From positions 1 through 64,000 of the forward strand of contig NZ_JAMXFA010000024.1 in the NCBI RefSeq assembly GCF_025370785.1: a stretch of 64,000 nt of DNA. Reading direction: 5' to 3'. The DNA comes from Laspinema olomoucense D3b. Lineage in GTDB: Bacteria > Cyanobacteriota > Cyanobacteriia > Cyanobacteriales > Laspinemataceae. The position numbers and the translations under genes were made by a program. This document shows, piece by piece, positions 8,984-17,598 of this stretch (positions are counted from its first letter, which is position 1; every line of letters begins with the position of its first letter). Below the pieces are notes generated by a model. The model saw only the letters and a list, made by a program, of their open reading frames with translations. It did no database searches and was not told the origin of the DNA.

Positions 8984-9898
8984 GTGATAAAACCGTTAAA
9001 AAATCGGACCATTCTGGGCGTAGGACTGGGCCTCTGGGCGATCGCCTCCACGGGATTCAACACCCCCGCCACCACCGCGCAATCCCCCTTACAACTGGCG
9101 CAGGCAACTGGCACCCTCTGTCGGCAAGTCACGGAACAACAGGGATTGGCAATTCGTTCCCAACCCAACTCCAATTCTGCTGCGATCGCAGGGGTCGATT
9201 TTAATGGCACCCTCACCCTCGCCCCCGGTGCGCGCCAGATTCCCGGTCCCGATGGACGAGTTTGGTTTGAAATCACTGCACCCGTGCCAGGGTACGTTTC
9301 CAACGGCGAACCGGGAAGTTCCGGCAATTTTGTCCCCTGTACTGGAAGCGCCACCCCCCTCACCCCCGGCCCCTCTCCCATTATCGGCACAACCTCCCTC
9401 TGTCGTCGAGTTGACCCCAATCTGGCCCCCCAAGGCATCAGCGTTCATGCCGATGCCAACCGATTTGCCACCAATCGCGGTGGAATAGCACCCGGAGCAC
9501 AAGTTTTACTTGCACCAAATGCTCAACTTCTGTCGGATCAAAATCGTGAACCCCGGACTTGGATTGAAATTTCATCCCCAATCGTCGGGTATATCCCCAC
9601 GGAAAGCTTAATTTACTGCAATGGAGGGGTTTCTGTGAATCCCCTCAATCCCACCCCCGTAAGCGCTAATCTCTGCCGTGAAGTAGAAGGTCGAGAGGCA
9701 CCAAATGGATTAGTCATTCGCGCCGAACCCACCAGTTCCGCCGCCTATTTAGGTGTTGTTCCCCCCAGAGCCCGGGTGACTCTCATCCCCAATTATCAAA
9801 TCCTGCGCGATCTCAATTCAGATGCACGAGAGTGGGTACAAATTACGACCCCGGTATCGGGGTTTGTGTCTACAGATAGTTTAATTATGTGTCGATAG
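8984..9898 (+). CDS. Secreted protein with three SH3b-like repeats
   Basis: A 304-residue exported protein with a GTG start preceded by GGGAGAG. The signal peptide (residues 1-33) ends at about TTAQ. It then carries three SH3-like modules of about 80 residues, each opening with LCR(Q/R/E)V and ending with a GYVS/GFVS-type strand and a Cys. The modules begin near 43, 136 and 227. Bacterial SH3 domains usually bind cell-wall glycopeptides or other periplasmic ligands. The next gene (10283) is a two-module paralogue, so this is a tandem duplication. No enzymatic domain is attached; an adhesive or ligand-binding role is inferred. Confidence 0.72.
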   Translation: MIKPLKNRTILGVGLGLWAIASTGFNTPATTAQSPLQLAQATGTLCRQVTEQQGLAIRSQPNSNSAAIAGVDFNGTLTLAPGARQIPGPDGRVWFEITAPVPGYVSNGEPGSSGNFVPCTGSATPLTPGPSPIIGTTSLCRRVDPNLAPQGISVHADANRFATNRGGIAPGAQVLLAPNAQLLSDQNREPRTWIEISSPIVGYIPTESLIYCNGGVSVNPLNPTPVSANLCREVEGREAPNGLVIRAEPTSSAAYLGVVPPRARVTLIPNYQILRDLNSDAREWVQITTPVSGFVSTDSLIMCR

Positions 9899-10024
9899 GG
9901 GAGATGGGGAGGATGGGGGAGATCGGGAGGATGGGGAGGATGGGGAAGATGGGGGAGATGGGGGAGATGGGGAGGATGGGGAGGATGGGGGAGATGGGGA
10001 GGATGGGGAGGATGGGGGAGATGG
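9899..10024. repeat. G-rich 9-bp minisatellite (GGGGAGGAT / GGGGGAGAT)
   Basis: About fourteen imperfect tandem units mixing GGGGAGGAT and GGGGGAGAT, starting immediately after the stop codon of the first SH3 gene. The complementary strand is the same unit as at positions 1-84. The G-runs could form G-quadruplex structures in the 3' UTR. The rest of the 384-bp spacer before the second SH3 gene shows nothing else recognisable. Confidence 0.88.
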
Positions 10025-10282
10025 CAAATTCAGTTGTTTTTTCCTGGTTTGTAGGAACGAGTGAAGTTGTTTATGGCTCTTTATTAGAGGGCAACAAAGA
10101 TTGCACAATTGCCCCTAAAAGAGTGAATGAATTGAGCCAAAAATCCCCTATTGAATTAAAACCTATTCCTCTAATTTACCCTGAGCAATCCTGGTAAAAT
10201 TGCGTAACCTTTCTCCCTAACCTCAAAATTTGCCGCTAAAATTAAACCCAAAATCTGTTGAAATTGGAGACAAAACTAACCC

Positions 10283-10942
10283 ATGAAATTGTTAAATTTG
10301 TGGACAATCCCGATCGCCTTCTTGAGTGTCATGACGATCGCCCTCCCGAAGGCGATCGCCACTCCGCTGGCACAGGCAGAACCCCCAGATCTGTGCCGTC
10401 GGGTCACGGAACGTCGGGGTCTAGCGGTCCATCGGACCCCAGACCCCAGTCAAACCCAAATTGGCGGCGTAGACCCCAATGCCACTGTGACTCTAGCTGG
10501 CGATGCCGAACCGATAGTCGGTTCCGATGGTCGAATCTGGATTAAAATCACTGCACCTGTTGAAGGCTATATTTCCAATGGTCCCCCGAATAGTGGCGGC
10601 AATCTCGCCTACTGTTCCGGAAGTGCCAGACCCTCCCCAGGGACTCCTGCATCCCAACCGACTTCTACCACTCCATCCCCGGTTGCCGCGACTCCTGATA
10701 TTCCGAATGGTCAGTTTTGCCGCCAAGTGAATGGATTGGTGACACCCCAGGGTCTGGCGATTCGTTCTGCTGTTTCCGGTCCTTCTGAGTATCTCGGAGG
10801 AGTTCCCGCTAATGGGCGAGTTCAATTGATTGAAAATTATGAATATATTCCCGATCCCGGAGGAATACAACGCTCGTGGGTGGAGATAGAAGCTCCCATT
10901 AAAGGGTTTGTTTCGGTGAATAGTTTGATTCGCTGTTTTTAA
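10283..10942 (+). CDS. Secreted protein with two SH3b-like repeats
   Basis: A 219-residue paralogue of the preceding gene. The signal peptide covers residues 1-32 (ending PLAQA). Two SH3-like modules follow, from about 36 (DLCRRVTERRGLAVH) and about 146 (QFCRQVNGLVTPQGLAIR). A Pro/Thr/Ser-rich linker lies between them. As in its neighbour, each module ends in a Cys, giving paired Cys residues (LCR...YCS) that could form disulfides in the periplasm. It likely arose by tandem duplication and binds the same kind of wall or envelope ligand. No catalytic residues are visible. Confidence 0.7.
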   Translation: MKLLNLWTIPIAFLSVMTIALPKAIATPLAQAEPPDLCRRVTERRGLAVHRTPDPSQTQIGGVDPNATVTLAGDAEPIVGSDGRIWIKITAPVEGYISNGPPNSGGNLAYCSGSARPSPGTPASQPTSTTPSPVAATPDIPNGQFCRQVNGLVTPQGLAIRSAVSGPSEYLGGVPANGRVQLIENYEYIPDPGGIQRSWVEIEAPIKGFVSVNSLIRCF

Positions 10943-11036
10943 GTGATAATTTGGGCAAAAGTTCAATTTTAGGAGAGTTAATCAGGGTGCATTATTTGAG
11001 GGGTTGAAGTAAGGCCAGACCTCAAGAGAATGTAAG

Positions 11037-12059
11037 CTATTGAGGGAAAACCGAAACGAGGTTTTGGTCCGAGTCAATTTCGATTTTAGCCAGACCAAAT
11101 TGTTCGATGACTCCGGCATTGGTGGTTAAATGTAAAGAAATAGCTTGGGCATGATAGTGGGTTTCAGAAGTGGCTAAGGCGGCGGGTAATAATAATTGGT
11201 CGGCGAGATAGACATCAACAGCGGCACCGCTGTGATGAAATTCCAACAAGGCATCACAGGCGCGATCGGCGACTTGATCCGAGGGCAATCCCTGTTTCCC
11301 CAGGGCGCTAAATCCAGCGGTGCTATTGCGATAGTCTGCCATCAGAAATAGGCCCGCTCCAGGAGCAACACCTTTTTCTCGGGAGGTTTGGACATGAACT
11401 TTCATCTGGGCCTCGCGCAAGCGATTTTCGGCGCGGTTGGCGATGCGTTGGGGGATGTGAGAGGGGAGTTCAGTGACGGCAGCTAATCCTCTCACCTGTC
11501 GGAATTTACCCCGTTCCGGGAGATTCAGTCCGGACAGGGGTTGACCTCCAGTTACCCGCAGTTCAATTTCACCCCCACCTCGGGGATACCACCCCCACTT
11601 AACTAAGGTGACTTCGGCACAGACTCCCATTCGGGCGATCGCCGGTAAATAAACCTCCTTAATGTAAGGGAAAGTGGGACTAAAAGCCACATGGGTCCCC
11701 CCGCAGAGGGTAACCCGCGATTCTCCTGGGGTTAGGGCTAAGGGCAGCAAAATCGTCTGTAAGACTAAACTTACGGCCCCAGCGGTGGTCACATCAAACC
11801 GATAGTGGCCCGGTTGAGGGGGGGATTGGGGAATGAATTCTAAATATTGGGAGCCCAGGGAGTCCCCGTAAACTTTGGCATTGCAGAGGGCCGCTGCGGC
11901 GCGGACCCCGGTGAGATGTTGGGCGGCTAAACCGGGTTTAGGGCGTCCTGCGCGAATGCGATCGAGGGTTAGGGGAGTTCCGGTGAGGGTCGCCAGACTC
12001 AGGGAAGTCCGGAGGACCTGACCCCCCCCTTCTCCAAACGAGCCGTCAATATGAATCAT
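11037..12059 (-). CDS. rtcA: RNA 3'-terminal phosphate cyclase
   Basis: RtcA converts RNA 3'-phosphate ends to 2',3'-cyclic phosphates using ATP through a covalent histidine-AMP intermediate. The N-terminal IDGSFGEGGGQVLRTSLSLA is diagnostic. GGGTHVAFSPTFPY lies in the middle, and the C-terminal SLHLTTN contains the expected nucleophilic His. Taking the ATG at 12059 gives 340 residues, the family norm; GGAG sits 11 nt upstream. The longer frame from 12092 adds 11 unlike residues. No rtcB ligase or RtcR regulator is in the window. It is divergent from the Tab2 gene, with 69 bp between them. Confidence 0.92.
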   Translation of the reverse strand: MIHIDGSFGEGGGQVLRTSLSLATLTGTPLTLDRIRAGRPKPGLAAQHLTGVRAAAALCNAKVYGDSLGSQYLEFIPQSPPQPGHYRFDVTTAGAVSLVLQTILLPLALTPGESRVTLCGGTHVAFSPTFPYIKEVYLPAIARMGVCAEVTLVKWGWYPRGGGEIELRVTGGQPLSGLNLPERGKFRQVRGLAAVTELPSHIPQRIANRAENRLREAQMKVHVQTSREKGVAPGAGLFLMADYRNSTAGFSALGKQGLPSDQVADRACDALLEFHHSGAAVDVYLADQLLLPAALATSETHYHAQAISLHLTTNAGVIEQFGLAKIEIDSDQNLVSVFPQ

Positions 12060-12128
12060 AGATAAACTCCAGTTAATGATACGATCGCTCATAGAGATAG
12101 TAGGCTGGGAAAACGGCGCAAAATAGCG

Positions 12129-13007
12129 ATGAGCAAAACGTGGGAACTAGATTTTTACTCCAAACCGATTCTCGATGAGAATGGCAAAAAGCGCTGGGAA
12201 GTGCTCATCTGTGAGAGTCCGACCGATACCTGCTCCACGGAAGAGTTGTTGCGCTTTTCAAAATATTGTTCCAGTAGCGAAGTTAATTCGATGTGGTTAG
12301 GAGATGCGATCAACGAAGCGATCGCGATCGCTGGCAAACCGCCGACGCAGATTCGCTTTTTCCGTCGCCAGATGAACAATATGATCACAAAAGCCTGTAA
12401 GGATTTGGGAATTACCTCCAAACCCTCTCGGCGGACCGTCGCGCTGTACCGTTGGTTGCAGGAACGGATGGACACCGTTTATCCCCTAGAACCGGGGTTC
12501 CAAGGGGCTGGGTTAACCCCTTCGGTGCAATTTGAGACCCCGAAACCGGAACGCCTTCCCGATGCGCTACAGGGCGATCGCTGGGCATTTGTCTCCTTGG
12601 AGGCGGGTAGCTTTGCAGAAATGCAGGAGTGGGATATTGGCTTTGGAGAAGCCTTTCCCATTTTAGGTGAAAAAAGTTTAGTGCCTCAGATCAGCACAGA
12701 CACCATTATTCCGGGGCTGATTGTCTTCTCAAACCGGGCGAAAGCCCTAGCGGGATGGATGTCAGGACTAGAGTTAGGGTTTTTGAAACCCGAACTGGAA
12801 GAACCCGGACAGGTGGTTTTAGAAACAGGTTTTAATGAGCGATGGATTCTGGCCAATTTAACGGATAAAACCACTCGCGCCGAAGCGGCTGGATTTGCCG
12901 AAACCAAGGATAAAGCTCAAGGGGTGCATTTTTTAGCCATTCAAACCGATCCCAATTCGGAATCTTTTGCAGGATTTTGGCTATTACAGGAACTCAACTT
13001 AGCGTAA
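12129..13007 (+). CDS. Tab2/Atab2-family RNA-binding protein
   Basis: A 292-residue protein of the Tab2 (formerly DUF1092) family, conserved in cyanobacteria and chloroplasts. In algae and plants Tab2/ATAB2 binds photosystem mRNAs and supports their translation. The family opening TWELDFYSKPILDENGKKRW is present at residues 4-23. The full two-domain length is kept, and the protein is soluble. It starts 69 bp from the divergent rtcA gene, an RNA-processing enzyme, which may only be chance. The cyanobacterial role, RNA binding for photosystem synthesis, is taken from the family. Confidence 0.85.
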   Translation: MSKTWELDFYSKPILDENGKKRWEVLICESPTDTCSTEELLRFSKYCSSSEVNSMWLGDAINEAIAIAGKPPTQIRFFRRQMNNMITKACKDLGITSKPSRRTVALYRWLQERMDTVYPLEPGFQGAGLTPSVQFETPKPERLPDALQGDRWAFVSLEAGSFAEMQEWDIGFGEAFPILGEKSLVPQISTDTIIPGLIVFSNRAKALAGWMSGLELGFLKPELEEPGQVVLETGFNERWILANLTDKTTRAEAAGFAETKDKAQGVHFLAIQTDPNSESFAGFWLLQELNLA

Positions 13008-13147
13008 AGTTGTGAAGTGTGAAGTCTTGTGCCGTCCGCAACATCCGGTTGCGCTCTTCTACAAGCGTGAACAGTTGGGGAAAGATATTTCTGATCTTAC
13101 CCTAGCTGTTTCACCCTTCACCCTTCATCCTTAATCCTTGAATTCTC

Positions 13148-14461
13148 ATGGGGTCTGAACATTTGCAAGCAGAGGAACTGCCAGAACAGCTCTTAGATCT
13201 GGCTCATCATGCGGGGGTCGAGGCGGCGGAGGTGTTTCAGTCGCGATCGCACTCTCGCCCTGTCTATTTTGAGGCGAATCGTCTCAAGCAACTCGAAAGT
13301 GCTCAATCCGAAGGCACGGCACTGCGACTCTGGAAGAATGGGCGTCCCGGTTTAGCCGTCGCTTATGGGCCGGTAGACCCAAAATCCTTGGTGGACCGGG
13401 CGATCGCCTTGAGTGATTTAAACCAGCCGGAAACCATCGAAATGACGGAAAACCGTTTTGCATCCTACCCCGATTTAGGGGAAATGGTGCCGGTGGAACA
13501 GTTACTCGACTGGGGAAAAGAGGCGATCGCTTTGGTTCGCGATGCCTACCCGGAAATTCTCTGCAATGGAGAATGGGATTGCGATAGTGAAACTACCCGC
13601 CTGCTTAACTCCAATGGTCTGGACTGTCGCTATAAAGACACTACTTTAAGTTGCTATCTCTCCGCCGACTGGATTCGCTCTGAAGATTTTCTGAGTGTAT
13701 CCGACGGCCAAACCCAACGGGGACGCCTAGAACCGAAGGGCGTGGCTCACCAAATTTTACAACGCTTAGGCTGGAGTCAGGACAATGCTCCGGCAATCAG
13801 TGGCCGGGTGCCCGTTTTATTTACCGCCAAAGCAGCGGATATGCTATGGGGAACGGTCCAAGAAGCAATCAATGGTAAGCGAGTCAGGGAGCAATCCTCC
13901 CCCTGGAGCGATCGCCTCGGTTCGGCGATCGTCTCAGAGTCTCTCACCATTTCCCAAGAACCGGATGCGGGTCCTTATAGTTGTCCCTTTGATGATGAAG
14001 GAACCCCCACCCAACGGATTATTTTTATTCAAAATGGGGTGCTCCAGCAGTTTTACAGCGATCGCACCACCGGGGCATTACTGGGAATTGGCACCACCGG
14101 CAACGGATTTCGCCCCGGTTTAGGCAGTTATCCCTCTCCGGGTCTGTTTAACTGGCTCATCCAACCGGGTTCTAAGTCTTTAGCCCAACTGATTGCGGGA
14201 TTAGATGAAGCAATCATCGTGGATCAAATGCTCGGAGGCGCAACGGGAATTTCTGGGGATTTTTCCATTAATGTAGACCTCGGTTTCCGGGTTAAAAATG
14301 GCCAGGTGATTGGGCGCGTCAAAGATACGATGGTTGCTGGAAATGTCTATACCGCTCTTAAACAAGTCTTGGACATCGGGGGAGATGCGGAATGGAATGG
14401 CGCTTGTTATACCCCTTCTCTGATTGTAGAGGGCCTCTCGGTGACGGGAAAAACTTATTAG
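13148..14461 (+). CDS. TldD/PmbA-family protein (PmbA/TldE-like)
   Basis: A 437-residue member of the TldD/PmbA family. TldD-TldE form a heterodimeric metalloprotease that trims peptides such as modified antibiotics. The HExxxH zinc motif of the catalytic TldD partner is not visible anywhere in this protein, so it is the PmbA/TldE type. Typical family stretches are DPKSLVDRAIAL (about 77) and the C-terminal GGATGISGDFSINVDLGF (about 363). No tldD lies next to it. The region upstream (13008-13147) shows only a weak promoter-like AT-rich stretch. Confidence 0.82.
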   Translation: MGSEHLQAEELPEQLLDLAHHAGVEAAEVFQSRSHSRPVYFEANRLKQLESAQSEGTALRLWKNGRPGLAVAYGPVDPKSLVDRAIALSDLNQPETIEMTENRFASYPDLGEMVPVEQLLDWGKEAIALVRDAYPEILCNGEWDCDSETTRLLNSNGLDCRYKDTTLSCYLSADWIRSEDFLSVSDGQTQRGRLEPKGVAHQILQRLGWSQDNAPAISGRVPVLFTAKAADMLWGTVQEAINGKRVREQSSPWSDRLGSAIVSESLTISQEPDAGPYSCPFDDEGTPTQRIIFIQNGVLQQFYSDRTTGALLGIGTTGNGFRPGLGSYPSPGLFNWLIQPGSKSLAQLIAGLDEAIIVDQMLGGATGISGDFSINVDLGFRVKNGQVIGRVKDTMVAGNVYTALKQVLDIGGDAEWNGACYTPSLIVEGLSVTGKTY

Positions 14462-14468
14462 ATTCGAT

Positions 14469-14710
14469 TGTCATTTGTCATTGGTCGTTTGTCCTTTGTC
14501 ATTAAACAAAAGAGCCAATAACCAACACCCACTAACAATTGACAAGTGACAATTATCAATTACTATCCTCCAATGACAAAGGACAAATGACAAATGACAA
14601 ATGACAAATGACAATTACTATCCTCCAATGACAAAGGACAAATGACAAATGACAATTACTATCCTCCAATGACAAAGGACAAATGACAAAGGACAAATGA
14701 CAAATGACCC
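14469..14710. repeat. GACAAAT-type repeat with inverted arms
   Basis: The left part (14469-14503) reads TGTCATTTGTCATTGG and so on. The right part (14573-14710) contains its complement, built of AATGACAAA/GGACAAATGAC heptads. A longer unit with TTACTATCCTCCAATGAC occurs three times in the right part. The whole fills the spacer between the tldE-like gene and the ClC gene. A similar array lies on the other side of the ClC gene at 17463-17594. It could fold into a long hairpin. Confidence 0.85.
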
Positions 14711-14755
14711 TTAATTCCAATTTCCCCCCCCTTAAAACTCATCACCAACGAGATC

Positions 14756-17458
14756 ATGTGGCTCCAGTCCCTTTCCTCGAATAGTTGGGTAGTGACAAGG
14801 CTTAGAGCTTTTTTCCTAAGACCGAAACGCCTTGCTATGTTTGAAGCCTGTTTAATTGGTTTGGTCTCTGGACTGGCGGCGGTTCTCCTCAAACAAGGGG
14901 TGGGATGGCTGGGAGGATGGCGGATCTATGCCTCATTCAATCTGCCTTCTTGGATTGGGTTGCCGTTGATTGGACTTATCGGCGGGGCGATCGCGGGCTT
15001 TCTCGTCGAACGCTGTGCCACGGAAGCGGCAGGGAGTGGCATTCCGCAAGTTAAGGCAGCCCTGGCTGGGGTTCCTTTATCTCTCGATTTACGAGTCGCC
15101 TTCATTAAATTAATCAGTACCGGGATCACAGTGGGATCTGGGTTGACCTTGGGGCGGCAGGGTCCAACGGTGCAAATTGGCGCGGCGATCGCGGCGGAAA
15201 TTGGCCGCTGGTTTCCCACCTCCCCGGATTACCGACGGCAACTGATCGCCGCTGGTGCAGCCGCTGGTTTAGCCGCTGGATTTAACGCCCCCCTGGCCGG
15301 AGTCCTCTTTGCCGTTGAAGAACTCCTCCAGGATATTTCGGCCTTCTCCCTAGGTCCGGCGATCCTTGCCTCATTTATTGGGGCCGTTGTCTCCCGCATC
15401 CTCGGGGGAAAAAGTCTGGACTTAAATTTAAGTGCCACCGGCTTTCAAGCCCAATTCACGGCCCCGGAAATCCCGTTCTACCTGATTCTAGGAATTCTCT
15501 CCGGTTTGCTGGGGACCCTCTTCACCCAGGGCATTGTCGCGAGTATTAAATTTAATCGCAAGGTGATCCGAGTGCCCCTGCCTTGGCGCATGGGACTGGC
15601 GGGATTGATTTGCGGCACGGCGATCGCCCTGTTACCCCCATTATTTCGCAATAATAGCGGCCTGCGGGAGTTCCTGGTCACCGGGTCCCCCACTGCCGCA
15701 GCCTCGGCGATCGCCTTCATCAGTCACTTTTGCTTAACCATTATTGCTGCTGGATCCGGTGCACCCGGAGGTTTATTCGCCCCTTCCCTGATTCTCGGTT
15801 CGGCGTTAGGCTATCTCGTAGGTCTCTGGGAATTTGCCTTCCTTGGTGCCGGATTGCCCACCACTTACGCCCTAGCAGGCATGGGTGCTTTTTTCTGTGC
15901 GGTTTCCAAAGCCCCCATTACCGCAGTCGTGATGGTTTTTGAGATTACCACGGACTTTAATTTAGTCCTCCCCCTGATGATTGGTTCCGTGGTGTCTTAC
16001 CTGGTCGCGGAAATGGCCGAAAGCGGTTCTCTATACGATAAGTTACTGAAACTCAATGGGATTGAACTCAAAACAGAAGCCACCCCGAATGCAATTTTAA
16101 GTGAGATTCGCGCGGCAGATGTCATGCAGCGCCGAGTCGAAACCCTAACCCGCCAAACCTCCATTGAGGAAGTCGTTCAGGCATTCTCTCGCTCTCATCA
16201 TCGCGGCTTTCCGGTCCTAGATGGGGGTAAATTAGTGGGAATGGTTGCTCAGTCGGATTTGGCAAAAATCTCTAAGCTGAATTTACCCCCAGATACCATC
16301 CTGGAAAAGATTATGACTCCCCGGGCAGTGAAAGTCTCTCCTCGGGATACCCTGATGGAAGTGCTGTTTTTACTCAACCGCTACAACCTAAGCCGAGTGC
16401 CGGTGACGGAAGGAAGAAAGCTGGTAGGGATTATTACGCGCACGGATATCATTCGGGCTGAAAGCGATCGCCTCACGGGACAACAGGGATTTGGACCCCA
16501 TCCCGCACCGTCCTATCTGGTCTATCAGACGCGATCGCCCGCTACAGGTCAAGGTCGCTTACTCGTCCCCCTGGCTAATCCGGAAACGGCCCCAGCCTTG
16601 CTGCGCTTGGCCGTGGCGATCGCTCATCAGCGCAACTATGAACTGGAATGTCTGCAAACTATTGTCATCTCCCGTCACCAATCCCCAGATGAAACCCCTG
16701 TCACAACGATTCCCTCTCGGCGGTTATTGCGCCTTGCCGAACGCATGGGTCGGGATTGGAATGTGCCGGTGCATACTCAAGTCCGGGTGGCCCATGATGT
16801 GGCCCAGGCTATGCTAGAAACGATTGATGATCGACATATCGACCTAGTGTTAATGGGATGGAAAGGCAGTACCAGCACTCCCGGGCGGATTTTTGGGAAT
16901 GTGGCGGATACCATGATTCGTCAAGCCCCTTGTGATGCGATTTTGGTCAAAATGGGTAAAACCTCCTTCCCCCCCTCGCGACGCAGACCAGAAACCCCGC
17001 GTTCAGGCAAGATTTCTGTCTCTACAACTGGACGGGAGCGCACTATCCCGGCTCATCTGTCGTTTCAACGGTGGCTGGTTCCCATTCGGGGTGGCCCCAG
17101 TGGTTTAGCAACAGTGAAATTACTGCCCGGATTGATATCGATGACCGCTAATCCTGAAATTCGCCTCTGTCAAGTGTTTGGGCCTGGAACTTATAAGGCG
17201 GATCAGGGGGTCCTGGACCAGGCCCTGGCCTTTCTGGAACAGCAAGTCCCCTGTCCGGTGATTTCAACCTCCCTCTGTGCCAACTCGGTTGAGGATGCGT
17301 TGATTGATTTGGCCCAAAAAGACCAATGTGATGTGATTGTCCTGGGGGCCAGTCGTGAAGGGTTACTGCACTCCGTGGTGAAGGGGAATATCCCCGAGGC
17401 GATCGCCCGCAATTGCGATTGTACAGTGATCCTCGTTCGCACCGGCACCGCGAGTTAA
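14756..17458 (+). CDS. ClC chloride channel/transporter with CBS pair and two USP domains
   Basis: A 900-residue fusion: ClC membrane domain (about 25-430), two CBS domains (about 455-575) and two universal-stress-protein domains (about 600-745 and 765-900). Anion-path motifs are GSGIPQV at 93-99, GRQGPTVQIG at 133-142 and GSGAPGGLFAPS further on. The external gating glutamate expected in GREGP is Gln at residue 135, while the internal proton-path Glu motif (AVEEL) is kept. By analogy with the E148Q mutant of E. coli ClC this predicts anion movement uncoupled from protons. The CBS and USP parts suggest control by adenine nucleotides. GACAAAT-type repeats flank the gene on both sides. Confidence 0.9.
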   Translation: MWLQSLSSNSWVVTRLRAFFLRPKRLAMFEACLIGLVSGLAAVLLKQGVGWLGGWRIYASFNLPSWIGLPLIGLIGGAIAGFLVERCATEAAGSGIPQVKAALAGVPLSLDLRVAFIKLISTGITVGSGLTLGRQGPTVQIGAAIAAEIGRWFPTSPDYRRQLIAAGAAAGLAAGFNAPLAGVLFAVEELLQDISAFSLGPAILASFIGAVVSRILGGKSLDLNLSATGFQAQFTAPEIPFYLILGILSGLLGTLFTQGIVASIKFNRKVIRVPLPWRMGLAGLICGTAIALLPPLFRNNSGLREFLVTGSPTAAASAIAFISHFCLTIIAAGSGAPGGLFAPSLILGSALGYLVGLWEFAFLGAGLPTTYALAGMGAFFCAVSKAPITAVVMVFEITTDFNLVLPLMIGSVVSYLVAEMAESGSLYDKLLKLNGIELKTEATPNAILSEIRAADVMQRRVETLTRQTSIEEVVQAFSRSHHRGFPVLDGGKLVGMVAQSDLAKISKLNLPPDTILEKIMTPRAVKVSPRDTLMEVLFLLNRYNLSRVPVTEGRKLVGIITRTDIIRAESDRLTGQQGFGPHPAPSYLVYQTRSPATGQGRLLVPLANPETAPALLRLAVAIAHQRNYELECLQTIVISRHQSPDETPVTTIPSRRLLRLAERMGRDWNVPVHTQVRVAHDVAQAMLETIDDRHIDLVLMGWKGSTSTPGRIFGNVADTMIRQAPCDAILVKMGKTSFPPSRRRPETPRSGKISVSTTGRERTIPAHLSFQRWLVPIRGGPSGLATVKLLPGLISMTANPEIRLCQVFGPGTYKADQGVLDQALAFLEQQVPCPVISTSLCANSVEDALIDLAQKDQCDVIVLGASREGLLHSVVKGNIPEAIARNCDCTVILVRTGTAS

Positions 17459-17462
17459 AGGG

Positions 17463-17594
17463 GGTCATTGGTCATTGGTCATTGGTCATTGGTCCTTGGT
17501 TCTTGGTCCTTGGGGCTTTCGTTTAATGACAAACGACAAAGGACAAATGACAAACGACAAAGGACAAACGACAAATGACCAATGACCAATGACC
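17463..17594. repeat. GACAAAT-type repeat with inverted arms, second copy
   Basis: The left arm is TCATTGG repeated (17463-17510), and the right arm is AATGACAAACGACAAAGGAC-like heptads ending in repeated AATGACC (17524-17594). The arms are complementary, so a long stem is possible. It lies in the gap between the ClC gene and the convergent CobO-like gene and may end both transcripts. Confidence 0.82.
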
Positions 17595-17598
17595 CAAT

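Noticed and set aside
9881-10197. Frames across the 9899-10024 repeat on both strands
   Set aside because: They are repeat translations (Met-Gly-Arg and Ser-Pro runs), not genes.
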